Counted from the first letter of the stretch, positions 1 through 7,255 are shown. The stretch: 12,652 bases of DNA from UBA6345 sp045577635 (GCA_045577635.1 JAZNIS010000080.1:1-12652), one strand, 5' to 3'. Program-made: numbers and translations. Notes: generated from the letters alone by a model not told the origin.

Positions 1-2225
1 TTCAACATACTAACACCAACATCGGCAAAAATTGCTAGGTACATAGGTGCTAAATTAAACACACCTAAAACCATAATTGCAAACTTAATAATTAAACAAA
101 AAATAATGTTTTGAATTGAAATTTTTCTAGTTTGTTTTGCAATTTTTATTGATGAAATAACCGACGACAAATCATCATTAATTAAAACAACATCACTTGC
201 TTCAATTGCAGTATCAGACCCTTTTATTCCCATTGAATAACCAACAAAGGAATTTTTTAATACCGGTGCATCATTAATACCATCACCAACAAAACCAACA
301 TAGCCATATTCTTTTTCTAAATTTTTTAGTTCATTCACCTTATTTTGTGGCAATAATTCATATTTATAGTCAGAAAGTCCTACTTCATAAGCGACATATT
401 CTGCAGTAACTTTGTTATCACCTGTAAGCATTATTGTTTTAATGTTATATGAAGTTAATTCTTTAATTGCAAATTTTGCCGATTCTTTAATAACATCATT
501 AACAACAACATAACCTAAATACTCATTATTTTTTGCAATATAAATAATTGTTCCTGCAACCATTTGCTCATTAAAACTAATACCATTATTTTTTAATAAT
601 GCACTGTTACCACAAATAATTTTATTTTCTTCAACAGTGGCAACAACACCTTGCCCCATAATTTCAGTTGCAGAAGTAATTAATTTTTGATTGATTTTAT
701 TGTTGTTTACAATACACTTTGCAATTGGGTGATTTGAAATAGATTCGGCATAAACTAAATATTTAAGCATTTCATTTTGATTAGAAACAGCATAAATTTC
801 AGTAATTTTAAACTCACCTTTTGTTACCGTTCCGGTTTTATCAAAACAAATCGCTTTTAATTTGTTAATGTTATCTAAAACATTTGCACCTTTAATTAAT
901 AAACCATTTTTTGCACTAACACCTAAACCACAGTAGTATGTTAATGGAATAGATATTACCAAAGCACATGGACAGGAAATAACTAAAAATACACTAGCTT
1001 TATGAATACCTTCAATAATTCCACCTCCGTATAGTGGAAACAATGCAAACAATATTACAGCTAAACACACAACAGTTGGTGTATAATATTTTGCAAATTT
1101 AGTTATAAAATTTTCTGCCTTGGATTTATTTTGTGAATTATTTTCAACCAAATCTAAAATTTTAGCAACGGTAGAGTTTGAATAATCACTTAAAACGACA
1201 GCATAAACAGGGCTATTAATATTAATAGAACCAGAATAAACAACGGTGTTATTAGTTGCAAACATTGGCATACTTTCACCTGTTACTGCACTTGTGTTAA
1301 AGTTTGTTTCACCTTTAATAACTTTAACATCAGTAGGAACTTTTTCACCTGCTTTAATTAAAATTATATCGTTTAAATTTAATTGTTCTGGTTCAACAAC
1401 TTTAATTTCTTCACCAACAACCAAATTGGCATATTCTGGTTTAATGTTAACAATGTTACCTATTGCATGACGAGATTTATTTATTGCATGATTTTGAAAT
1501 AACTCTCCAACTTGATACAAAAGCATTACAGCAACAGCTTCGGGCATTTCTTTAATAATAAAGGCAGCAATTGATGCTAAACTCATTAAAAATTTTTCAT
1601 CTAAAAACTTTCCTTTAAAAATGTTTTTTACAGCAGAATAAATAACATCGTAGCCAACAATTAAATAAGAAAGTAAATAAATAGAAAATTTCCACCAGAA
1701 ACCAACAGGTAAAAATATTCCCAACAAAAATAAAATTGCCGAACAATACACTCTTATAAAATTATAAGATAGAAAGTTTATTTTGTAAGTTTTTATTTCA
1801 TTATTTAGTTTATTAGTGTTTTCACTTGAAAAACTATCTAATTTTGGTAGTTTTGATAGGTTTTTATTGTTAACAATATTAGTTACATCTTCATCAGAAA
1901 TGTGAGTATGGTTAGATGTTTTTACTGTAACTTCCGCATTAACAAATTCTTTGTTTTTGCTTTTAGATTTTAACTTATCTAAATAGTTTTGTTTATTGCT
2001 ACTTTTTACAGTTACATTAGGTAAAACTTTACTAGTTAATTCTTGTAAATTATCTTCTAACTCTTGTTCGGAAAAATTACAATCATCGGTAGTTTCAACA
2101 AAAAGTTTTAAATCAACAAAACTTAAACTAGCAGATTTTATAAAAGATAATTTATTTATTGCAGATTCAAGTTTACTTGCACAAACTGCACAGTCAACAC
2201 CAACAAGTTTAAAATTGACTTTCAT
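1..2225 (-). CDS. Zn/Cd/Co-exporting P1B-type ATPase (partial, C-terminus beyond left edge)
   Basis: Heavy-metal P-type ATPase of the plasma membrane that uses ATP to export Zn2+, Cd2+ or similar divalent ions. The first 741 residues are present. In order: an N-terminal metal-binding (HMA) domain with a CxxC pair at C12/C15; a poorly conserved linker to about residue 115 with a short HTH patch; membrane segments; a TGES actuator motif; the channel motif CPC at 418-420; the phosphorylated Asp of DKTGT at D462; the SxHP motif at H499; GDGIND at 647-652; and the TM8 motif ADVGVS with D735. CPC together with the TM8 Asp is typical of the Zn/Cd subgroup (CadA/ZntA) rather than copper pumps. Only a short C-terminal piece is missing. 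The ATG lies three bases after the repressor stop, and its AAGGAG ribosome site is embedded in the repressor's last codons, so translation is probably coupled. The exact metal is inferred. Confidence 0.95.
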   Translation of the reverse strand, partial: MKVNFKLVGVDCAVCASKLESAINKLSFIKSASLSFVDLKLFVETTDDCNFSEQELEDNLQELTSKVLPNVTVKSSNKQNYLDKLKSKSKNKEFVNAEVTVKTSNHTHISDEDVTNIVNNKNLSKLPKLDSFSSENTNKLNNEIKTYKINFLSYNFIRVYCSAILFLLGIFLPVGFWWKFSIYLLSYLIVGYDVIYSAVKNIFKGKFLDEKFLMSLASIAAFIIKEMPEAVAVMLLYQVGELFQNHAINKSRHAIGNIVNIKPEYANLVVGEEIKVVEPEQLNLNDIILIKAGEKVPTDVKVIKGETNFNTSAVTGESMPMFATNNTVVYSGSININSPVYAVVLSDYSNSTVAKILDLVENNSQNKSKAENFITKFAKYYTPTVVCLAVILFALFPLYGGGIIEGIHKASVFLVISCPCALVISIPLTYYCGLGVSAKNGLLIKGANVLDNINKLKAICFDKTGTVTKGEFKITEIYAVSNQNEMLKYLVYAESISNHPIAKCIVNNNKINQKLITSATEIMGQGVVATVEENKIICGNSALLKNNGISFNEQMVAGTIIYIAKNNEYLGYVVVNDVIKESAKFAIKELTSYNIKTIMLTGDNKVTAEYVAYEVGLSDYKYELLPQNKVNELKNLEKEYGYVGFVGDGINDAPVLKNSFVGYSMGIKGSDTAIEASDVVLINDDLSSVISSIKIAKQTRKISIQNIIFCLIIKFAIMVLGVFNLAPMYLAIFADVGVSML

Positions 2226-2228
2226 AAA

Positions 2229-2534
2229 TTACTCCTTCTCATTTATGTGTGTACGACAAATATTTAATAAAGTATTTATGTGACTATCAATTAAATAATA
2301 GGTAACAAAATTACCTTTTTTTTTTGATACAACAATATAATTTTCCTTTAAAATTTTTAATTGATGAGAAACTAATGATTGCGAACAAGAAGTTGATAAA
2401 CAAAGTTCAGTTACCGTTTTGGGAGATTCTAGCAAACTAAAAATTAATTTTAACCTAGTTGTATCACCTATTATTTTAAACAAATTACCAACCTTTGAAA
2501 TTTCTTCTGTGGTAGGCAAAACAAATTTATTCAT
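2229..2534 (-). CDS. ArsR/SmtB-family metal-sensing repressor (SmtB/CzrA type)
   Basis: Winged-helix repressor of 101 residues that should control the downstream metal ATPase. The recognition helix region reads SQSLVSHQLKILKE (residues 51-64), followed by the beta wing. Near the C-terminus, D83, H85, H96 and E99 have the 0/2/13/16 spacing of the alpha5 zinc ligands of SmtB (D104, H106, H117, E120), and CzrA differs mainly by His at the last one. This favours Zn/Co sensing. C45 and C50 lie near alpha3, but the CadC/SmtB ELCVC motif is only partly present. I chose the ATG at 2534 over an in-frame GTG six bases upstream because GGAG at 2541-2544 is then correctly spaced. The ATPase start follows directly after the stop. 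The metal identity is inference from residue spacing. Confidence 0.93.
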   Translation of the reverse strand: MNKFVLPTTEEISKVGNLFKIIGDTTRLKLIFSLLESPKTVTELCLSTSCSQSLVSHQLKILKENYIVVSKKKGNFVTYYLIDSHINTLLNICRTHINEKE

Positions 2535-2580
2535 ACACACTCCATTATTTTATGAACATAAATTATTATTTGACACTAAT

Positions 2581-2609
2581 AGTATATGAATTACCGTTCA
2601 TATAGTCAA
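2581..2609 (-). promoter_or_regulatory. Repressor-controlled promoter with SmtB/CzrA-like operator
   Basis: On the minus strand a -35 TTGACT (2609-2604) is followed after 17 bases by a -10 TATACT (2586-2581). Overlapping both is a perfect inverted repeat: TATATGAA (2583-2590), six bases, TTCATATA (2597-2604). The TGAA-N6-TTCA core matches the geometry of SmtB/CzrA operators. A bound repressor would block RNA polymerase. A second, imperfect TTTATG-AA-CATAAA dyad lies in the leader near 2549-2562, and a lone TATATGAA half-site lies at 2636-2643. Confidence 0.88.
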
Positions 2610-2710
2610 GCTAAATGAAAAATTAAATACAATTTTATATGAATGAAAAATTGATAAAAATTGTATAAAAATATTTATTATTGTATATTTATACACTAAC
2701 ATAAATAAAA

Positions 2711-2733
2711 AAGACCTAAAAATTTTAGGTCTT
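2711..2733 (-). terminator. Rho-independent terminator of metG
   Basis: Ten-base stem AAGACCTAAA (2711-2720) with TTTAGGTCTT (2724-2733) and a three-base loop. It lies just after the metG stop and is followed on the minus strand by a T tract (complement of 2703-2712). Confidence 0.88.
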
Positions 2734-2740
2734 GTAATAA

Positions 2741-4732
2741 TTAATTTTCAAATTGCCAACTTGGGCGAGCAAAGAAATCAACTTTTGGTTCTAGGAAGTT
2801 AGGTTTATGATTTTCAGGATTTTCAACAAAACTATAAATATCCTTATCTAAATTATCCCAGCTGAAAATTGATTTATCTAATTTTAAGAAATCAGCCACT
2901 TTTTCAACACTTTCAGGTGCAATTGGATGTAATAATGTTAATGCCACCCTAGCCATGTGTAAAGCATTAATTAAAATTTGTTTACCCTCAAGTGTTCCTG
3001 CCATTGAATTATTATAACCTGTTAACACTTTATTAATGTTTCTAATTAAAGTGTCTAGTTCATAACAAACCATGTGGAATTTGTGGTCAAACACAGCTTT
3101 TTCATATTTTAAAACACTGTATAAACATACATTTTTAATGTCTTCTGCCACTTCACCATAAGGCATTACACCTTCATAATCCTTTTGCCATGTGTAGCAC
3201 AATGTTCTTAATACCCTATTAAATACATTTGTAAGTAGGTTATATTCCCTAACAACAGGATCTTGTTCGTTAGGATTAGCATCTGGATTTAAAGGTTTAG
3301 GCATAAAGCTTGAACTATTGTTTCCTACATTCATACCTAAAAAGTGGAATCTTAATTGTTCTGCACTATATAGTTTTAATAATTCATCTGCCATAGGTGG
3401 TTTAATTGCAGAACTTGAACCAGCTTTTTTGTTTAAGAACAATGTGTGTTTGTTTGCAACAATTTGTGGAATTGATAAATCGCCATTTTTAACTGCAATT
3501 GTTGGATTTTTACCTTGCATAGCAAACCACATAGCTGTTTGAGCTGGACCGTAAAAATAAATGTTATCTTCACCAATAAATTGGTAAACTTTTGCATCGT
3601 TACTGCACCACCAATCTTTCCATTCATCTTGTTTATTAAACTTATTTAAATATGTTCTAGTAAACGAAATTGGTGCCCATAAACTTTCTGGCCAAACCCA
3701 AAAAGTTAAATCTTTTAATTCGTTAGTGTCAGGTGCTTTTACACCCCATTCAATGTTGCCTGTTAATCTAAATGGAACAAGTGTTTTACCTGTTCTGTAA
3801 CGAATACCTGCCGCACTTAAAATTTCGCAAGCGGTTTCCCTATCGGTTAACTTATTAAAAATAACAGTAAAAGATGGTTTGTTATCAACAACAAGTTCGT
3901 GTTCAGGAAGATTAGCAACTTGTTTAAATTCTTCTAAAAATTCTTTTTTAACATAAAGTTCAGGTTTTTTAAGGAATTCGTTAATTTCCTTTGTAACATA
4001 ACTTCTTGTTGGGGTGTTTGAATTTAAATGCGATGTCCATTCTTTAAGTAAATCAATATAATTTTCTAAATTAAAATACCAGTTACCTATTTCTTTTAAA
4101 ATTGGTGTTTTCCCTGAAAGTGAACTAACAGGGTTAATTAATTCTTGTGGCATATATTGATGTCCTAAATCACACTCATCAGCATAAGCATGTTCAGAAG
4201 AACAACCTTCAAATGGGCATTTCCCCATTACTTGCCTGCCATTTAAAAATGTTTGTTTTTCTTCATCATAAAATTGCAAAGTTTTAAGTGGGCTTAAATT
4301 ATTTGTTTCAAGTAAGCGATTAAAAACTTCGTTAGACATTGTTTGATGAATTTCTTTTGATTCACCTAAACCAGATGCACCAAATAAGTTTAAAGAAATG
4401 TTGTAACTATTAAGGATTTGCTGCTGGATTTTATGGTACTTTTCAACATAATCGGTAATGCTACCTTCAAACTCTTGTTTTTCAATTACTTTACGATAAC
4501 CTTCTAATGCAGGGCTACCATAGCAGTCAGTGCCTGATACATAAATAACATTGTTTGCACCTATTCTATCTCGCAAAAAACGAGCAAAAAAATCGGAGTG
4601 AATAAATAAGGTTATATGTCCACAATGTAAAGATTTGTTACCATAAGGCATACCAGATGTAACAACTGCTCTTTTTGGCCATAATGGTCTGTGTTCGCTC
4701 ATTCTTTTTAGTACTTCTGATGTAATTTCCAT
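2741..4732 (-). CDS. metG: Methionine--tRNA ligase, divergent type without canonical KMSKS
   Basis: Class I aminoacyl-tRNA synthetase of 663 residues that charges tRNA with methionine in the cytoplasm. The HIGH-class signature is HCGH at 36-39, after the MetRS-like PKRAVVTSGMPYGNKSLH, and GTDCYGSP is at 67-74. A zinc knuckle has C172, C177, C187 and H191, followed by PQELINPVSSLSGKTP, which resembles E. coli MetRS. The C-terminal third is the helical anticodon-binding domain. The loop aligned with KMSKS reads KAGSS at 436-440 within NKKAGSSSAIKPP, so the second lysine is missing. About 65 extra residues separate the zinc domain from the second half of the Rossmann fold. I recall similar proteins in gut Clostridia, so this looks like an existing divergent subfamily rather than a broken gene. 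There is a strong AAGGAGG ribosome site and no C-terminal tRNA-binding (OB) domain. The exact aminoacylation role is inferred from family membership. Confidence 0.88.
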   Translation of the reverse strand: MEITSEVLKRMSEHRPLWPKRAVVTSGMPYGNKSLHCGHITLFIHSDFFARFLRDRIGANNVIYVSGTDCYGSPALEGYRKVIEKQEFEGSITDYVEKYHKIQQQILNSYNISLNLFGASGLGESKEIHQTMSNEVFNRLLETNNLSPLKTLQFYDEEKQTFLNGRQVMGKCPFEGCSSEHAYADECDLGHQYMPQELINPVSSLSGKTPILKEIGNWYFNLENYIDLLKEWTSHLNSNTPTRSYVTKEINEFLKKPELYVKKEFLEEFKQVANLPEHELVVDNKPSFTVIFNKLTDRETACEILSAAGIRYRTGKTLVPFRLTGNIEWGVKAPDTNELKDLTFWVWPESLWAPISFTRTYLNKFNKQDEWKDWWCSNDAKVYQFIGEDNIYFYGPAQTAMWFAMQGKNPTIAVKNGDLSIPQIVANKHTLFLNKKAGSSSAIKPPMADELLKLYSAEQLRFHFLGMNVGNNSSSFMPKPLNPDANPNEQDPVVREYNLLTNVFNRVLRTLCYTWQKDYEGVMPYGEVAEDIKNVCLYSVLKYEKAVFDHKFHMVCYELDTLIRNINKVLTGYNNSMAGTLEGKQILINALHMARVALTLLHPIAPESVEKVADFLKLDKSIFSWDNLDKDIYSFVENPENHKPNFLEPKVDFFARPSWQFEN

Positions 4733-4757
4733 AAAATCCTCCTTAAATTACTCTATA

Positions 4758-4787
4758 ATAATACCACAATTAACAAACCATAATCAA
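4758..4787 (-). promoter_or_regulatory. Candidate metG promoter
   Basis: On the minus strand, TTGATT (4787-4782) is followed after 18 bases by an extended -10, TG-G-TATTAT (TATTAT at 4763-4758). Transcription would begin about 20 bases before the metG ATG. That leaves no room for a T-box or S-box leader, and no T-box consensus is seen upstream. Confidence 0.5.
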
Positions 4788-4804
4788 GAAATTCGTTTTA
4801 AAAA

Positions 4805-4821
4805 ATTGTTTTAAAAACAAT
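4805..4821. repeat. Perfect palindrome between metG and the small basic gene
   Basis: ATTGTTTT and AAAACAAT arms of 8 bases around one central A. It lies upstream of both divergent genes (metG minus, small basic gene plus), so it could be an operator, but the AT-only context weakens this. The rest of 4741-4951 shows no gene. Confidence 0.4.
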
Positions 4822-4925
4822 GGTAATAAGCAATTTTTTTACTTTTTTACAACTTAAATATTATAAGCCAAATATTTCCAAATAAAATATTGTATTAAGT
4901 TTTATTTTTAGAAAACACTACTAAT

Positions 4926-4944
4926 ACAAAGTTAACAACTTTGT
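4926..4944. repeat. Inverted repeat just upstream of the small basic gene
   Basis: ACAAAGTT (4926-4933), three bases, AACTTTGT (4937-4944). It sits ten bases before the GGGAGGTGA ribosome site of the next gene. It could be an operator or an mRNA hairpin near the translation start. I could not find a convincing promoter for the gene to decide between these. Confidence 0.5.
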
Positions 4945-4966
4945 GTAAAATATGGGAGGTGAACAA

Positions 4967-5167
4967 ATGATGAGAAGTAGTAAAAATACTACAAAATCTG
5001 CTGATAAGGCAAAAGCTACAAATCGTTCAACAACTGCTAAAAACAAAGCAAGTAAAATGAACGAAACTAGTAAGGCAACTAGCCAAAATAGTTCAAGCAA
5101 AGCAACTTCAAGCAGAGCAAGTTCAAAATCCAAATGTTCAGCTAGTACATCAAAAAATTGTAAGTAA
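4967..5167 (+). CDS. Small highly basic Ser/Lys/Thr/Ala-rich protein, unknown function
   Basis: A protein of 66 residues that I do not recognise. Its composition is extreme: 18 Ser, 13 Lys, 9 Thr, 9 Ala, 6 Asn and 3 Arg against one Asp and one Glu. This gives a strong positive charge and probably no stable fold. There are no hydrophobic segments and no signal peptide. Two cysteines (C57, C65) sit in the last ten residues. Support for a real gene comes from a near-consensus GGGAGGTGA (4954-4962) seven bases before the ATG at 4967, and a strong terminator directly after the stop. An ATG at 4970 is possible; one at 4952 would lie inside the ribosome-site region and is unlikely. A nucleic-acid-binding or condensing role would fit the composition but is only a guess. 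It is flanked by unrelated genes on the other strand. Confidence 0.72.
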   Translation: MMRSSKNTTKSADKAKATNRSTTAKNKASKMNETSKATSQNSSSKATSSRASSKSKCSASTSKNCK

Positions 5168-5172
5168 CTAGC

Positions 5173-5206
5173 AAAAAATGCAGATATTTAATTATCTGCA
5201 TTTTTT
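5173..5206. terminator. Bidirectional terminator between convergent genes
   Basis: A 14-base stem, AAAAAATGCAGATA (5173-5186) with its complement at 5193-5206 and a six-base loop. Ts follow on the plus strand to 5208, and six Ts follow on the minus strand. It ends the small basic gene and overlaps the stop of the HD gene, serving that operon too. Confidence 0.92.
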
Positions 5207-5781
5207 TTAAACTGATTATAAATTTTTGTTAACTGCTCTTTAATTTCAGCAATCAACCCATCTAGTTCAGGGAAACAATTAATAAAATTATTGGCATAAT
5301 TAATTATAAATTCAAATTGTTCGTTTGTTGTAAAATCAGCACAATTATTTGTTAAAACATATAACATAGATTCTAGCTTATCAATTAAATTAGCAAAAAC
5401 CGATTCATTAGTTTTCATATCATCAAATTCAGCAAAGAAATTATAAATATGTTCCCTAGAAAACTTTTTACTAATTGCCAACATTTTAGAGTTTTCTAAT
5501 TTATTTTTTTTATTAGATAATTTTTCTGATTCTGCAACTAATGGTGCTGGAAAATCAAAATCCATACCAACTTCTGCCAAATCATGCACTAAAAGCAAAT
5601 CAATAACTCTTGCTGAATTTAAGTTTAAATTATAGGTTTTTATTAAATCACTTGCTAACGAAACAGCCGAAAAACAATGACCTGCCACACTTTCGTGCAA
5701 ACCTGAATGAGGCTTATATCTAACCACCTTTTTTAAGCCCTGCAAAAGTTTATAATATTCTATGTTGTTTTTTATATCCAT
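5188..5781 (-). CDS. HD-domain hydrolase, YfbR-like (HD_3) family
   Basis: A protein of 197 residues with an HD metal-dependent phosphohydrolase domain. Visible ligands are H35 in ESVAGHCFS, H66-D67 in VHDLAE and D134 in LIDKLESML, the order expected for H...HD...D. The HDLAE and DKLE forms resemble the YfbR 5'-deoxynucleotidase / HD_3 group, so a nucleotidase acting on nucleoside monophosphates is likely, but the substrate cannot be read from the sequence. The C-terminal third is helical with no known motif. It is the last gene of a three-gene operon, starting 15 bases after the acetyltransferase stop. Its ribosome site, AGGA, is weak and distant, which suggests low translation or dependence on the gene before it. 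Confidence 0.88.
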   Translation of the reverse strand: MDIKNNIEYYKLLQGLKKVVRYKPHSGLHESVAGHCFSAVSLASDLIKTYNLNLNSARVIDLLLVHDLAEVGMDFDFPAPLVAESEKLSNKKNKLENSKMLAISKKFSREHIYNFFAEFDDMKTNESVFANLIDKLESMLYVLTNNCADFTTNEQFEFIINYANNFINCFPELDGLIAEIKEQLTKIYNQFKKNADN

Positions 5782-5796
5782 ACAAACAAAATCCTA

Positions 5797-6291
5797 CTAA
5801 ATTTCTTTACTAAAATATAAAATAAGTTCATCATCTTCAATTAAATGAGTAATAAACTTTGTGTAACCAAAATGCAGATATATTGCAAGATTACGAGTTT
5901 CAATGGCTTCACAGCCAATTGTAAGGGTTTTAACACCCATTTCCTTTGCATATTGTTCTGCAAGTTTAACAAGTTTAGAAATGTGCCCCTGTCCCTCAAA
6001 TTGCTTATCAATGCGAAAAGCATTCATGTTGGCAACAGTTTTACCATCGCACAAACTTGGACGGTTTTTAACTGCACCACATTCAGTTGAAAATAAAACA
6101 GTAATTTGACCAACAGGTTCATCATTATTTAAAACAACAAAAGTGGTTGCCATTTTAGTTTTATTATAGTTTATATATTGTTCTTTCCATCTAACCCATC
6201 TATCATCGCCTAAATTCCTATTAATATCTTTATTCCAAATTTTTTCAAGATCAGACAAAGTTGCAACACGATATGTAAAATTATTTTCCAT
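5797..6291 (-). CDS. GNAT-family N-acetyltransferase
   Basis: A protein of 164 residues with the GNAT fold. The N-terminal strand-helix YRVATLSDLEKIW is followed by a central beta region (TTFVVLNNDEPVGQITVLF). Motif A, which binds the acetyl-CoA pyrophosphate, reads QFEGQGHIS starting at Q97 and fits Q/RxxGxG/A. A further strand, KTLTIGCEAIETRNLAIYLH, follows, then the usual late YLHFGYTK. The acceptor substrate (small amine, antibiotic or protein terminus) is not predictable. The start has AGGGG eight bases upstream, overlapping the stop of the preceding gene, so the two are co-translated. Confidence 0.9.
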   Translation of the reverse strand: MENNFTYRVATLSDLEKIWNKDINRNLGDDRWVRWKEQYINYNKTKMATTFVVLNNDEPVGQITVLFSTECGAVKNRPSLCDGKTVANMNAFRIDKQFEGQGHISKLVKLAEQYAKEMGVKTLTIGCEAIETRNLAIYLHFGYTKFITHLIEDDELILYFSKEI

Positions 6292-6302
6292 AATAATAAC
6301 CC

Positions 6303-6644
6303 CTAATTAAAATCATCTGCTAAAAGCAACGGAACAATATCAATACCCGGTTCTTCGTAAGGGTGAGCCACCCTTAAAACTTTTAATACAGATTTAACAT
6401 CTTCAACATTACAAATAATTTCAAGTTTGTCTTCGTTAACAAACTCTAAATTACCATTAGAACCAATATAAGGATTGGCACTGCTATTTGGTTTAAATGT
6501 TCCCACACCTTTAACTGAATAAGTACAATGTGTATAATTACCAATTACACCAGCATTTGTTTTACAAATAGCGGTTCTAACTTCATCAACATTTTCAGTT
6601 GGAATTGTAACAAAAATTTTTACTTTTTTAATATCAAAGTTCAT
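6303..6644 (-). CDS. Free-standing YqfO/Nif3-insert-like (CutA/PII-fold) domain protein
   Basis: A protein of 113 residues matching the domain inserted in YqfO-type Nif3-like proteins, here without the flanking dinuclear-metal Nif3 halves (COG3323-like). Diagnostic stretches are AGVIGNYTHCTYSVKGVGTF and, near the end, AHPYEEPGIDIVPL. The fold is related to CutA and PII, so a small trimeric ligand-binding or sensory role is plausible, but no biochemical function is established to my knowledge. Start choice is secure: AAGGGTGA lies six bases before the ATG, and an extended -10 promoter lies just upstream. It is the first gene of the operon with the GNAT and HD proteins. Those are unrelated enzymes, so the context does not define its role. 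Confidence 0.87.
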   Translation of the reverse strand: MNFDIKKVKIFVTIPTENVDEVRTAICKTNAGVIGNYTHCTYSVKGVGTFKPNSSANPYIGSNGNLEFVNEDKLEIICNVEDVKSVLKVLRVAHPYEEPGIDIVPLLLADDFN

Positions 6645-6669
6645 ATAATCACCCTTAATTATTTTAAAA

Positions 6670-6678
6670 ATTATAACA
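6670..6678 (-). promoter_or_regulatory. Extended -10 promoter of the YqfO-like/GNAT/HD operon
   Basis: The minus strand reads TGT-TATAAT (6678-6670), a perfect extended -10. No good -35 is visible at 17 bases, which is usual for extended -10 promoters. The transcript would start near 6663, leaving a leader of about 20 bases. Confidence 0.6.
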
Positions 6679-6736
6679 TATCAAAACAAATTATAATAAT
6701 AAATTAATAAAAACAGTTTTAAATTTTAAATTTATG

Positions 6737-6745
6737 TGTTATAAC
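6737..6745 (+). promoter_or_regulatory. Candidate extended -10 promoter of the Nudix gene
   Basis: TG-T-TATAAC at 6737-6745 upstream of the Nudix gene. A clear -35 is not visible. The predicted start falls at about 6752, inside the inverted repeat at 6750-6769. Confidence 0.4.
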
Positions 6746-6749
6746 AACC

Positions 6750-6769
6750 TTGCATTGCTTTTAATGCAA
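6750..6769. repeat. Inverted repeat before the Nudix gene
   Basis: TTGCATT (6750-6756), six bases, AATGCAA (6763-6769). It overlaps the expected transcription start and ends about ten bases before the AAGGAG ribosome site. It may be an operator or a leader hairpin. Confidence 0.45.
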
Positions 6770-6790
6770 TAAACAATAAGGAGAAATTAT

Positions 6791-7252
6791 ATGGAGAAAT
6801 ACGAACAAATTTCTGATAATTGCAAATTGTTGTGGCACGAAGGGTTTGAACTTACAAACCAAAAACATACTCAAGTTAGCGGATATGTTTTTAACGATAA
6901 AAATCAAATTTTAATTGTTAAAAATGGTAAAACTTGGACAATTCCTGGTGGACACCCAGAACAAGGCGAAACAAAGTTGGAAACACTTAATCGCGAATTA
7001 ATGGAAGAAGCATGTGTAACCTTAAAAGAAATTAACTATTTAGGAGCTGTTGAAGTTGTTGAAAACAACGAAACCTACTATCAATTAAGATACACTGCAA
7101 AAGTTGATGAAATTTTACCTTTTAAACAAGAATGGGAAATTAGCGAAAGATTATTTATTAATTTAGAAGATTTAACAAAATATATTAAATGGGCAAATGG
7201 AATAACATTTTCAGCCCAAATTGAATCAGCTAAAAAGTTTTGGAATATTTAA
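6791..7252 (+). CDS. Nudix hydrolase
   Basis: A protein of 153 residues with a single Nudix domain, hydrolysing some nucleoside diphosphate linked to another group. The Nudix box GX5EX7REUXEEXGU is seen as G54, E60, R68-E69-L70 and E72-E73, with the metal-binding glutamates intact, but the final glycine is Cys (C75). The strand before it, TWTIPGGHPEQGE, is typical of the MutT-like core. The substrate is not predictable. A possible mild change of loop shape from the Gly-to-Cys substitution does not suggest loss of activity. An AAGGAG site lies seven bases upstream of the ATG. It is transcribed alone, away from the YqfO-like operon, with its own terminator. Confidence 0.93.
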   Translation: MEKYEQISDNCKLLWHEGFELTNQKHTQVSGYVFNDKNQILIVKNGKTWTIPGGHPEQGETKLETLNRELMEEACVTLKEINYLGAVEVVENNETYYQLRYTAKVDEILPFKQEWEISERLFINLEDLTKYIKWANGITFSAQIESAKKFWNI

Positions 7253-7255
7253 AAT

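Noticed and set aside
1..2225. Copper-type ATPase assignment
   Set aside because: CPC is shared with copper pumps, but the TM8 ADVGVS motif with D735 and the linked SmtB-type regulator point to Zn/Cd/Co.
4819..4884. A 21-codon plus-strand frame in the metG upstream region
   Set aside because: No ribosome site, AT-rich composition, no relation to known small proteins.
4733..4951. Possible T-box or S-box riboswitch before metG
   Set aside because: The best promoter leaves a leader of only about 20 bases, and no T-box consensus or multi-helix structure is visible in the region.
4921..5133. Hydrophobic 70-residue minus-strand frame opposite the small basic gene
   Set aside because: It is the antisense reading of Ser/Lys/Ala codons, lacks a ribosome site, and runs through the plus-strand gene's own signals.
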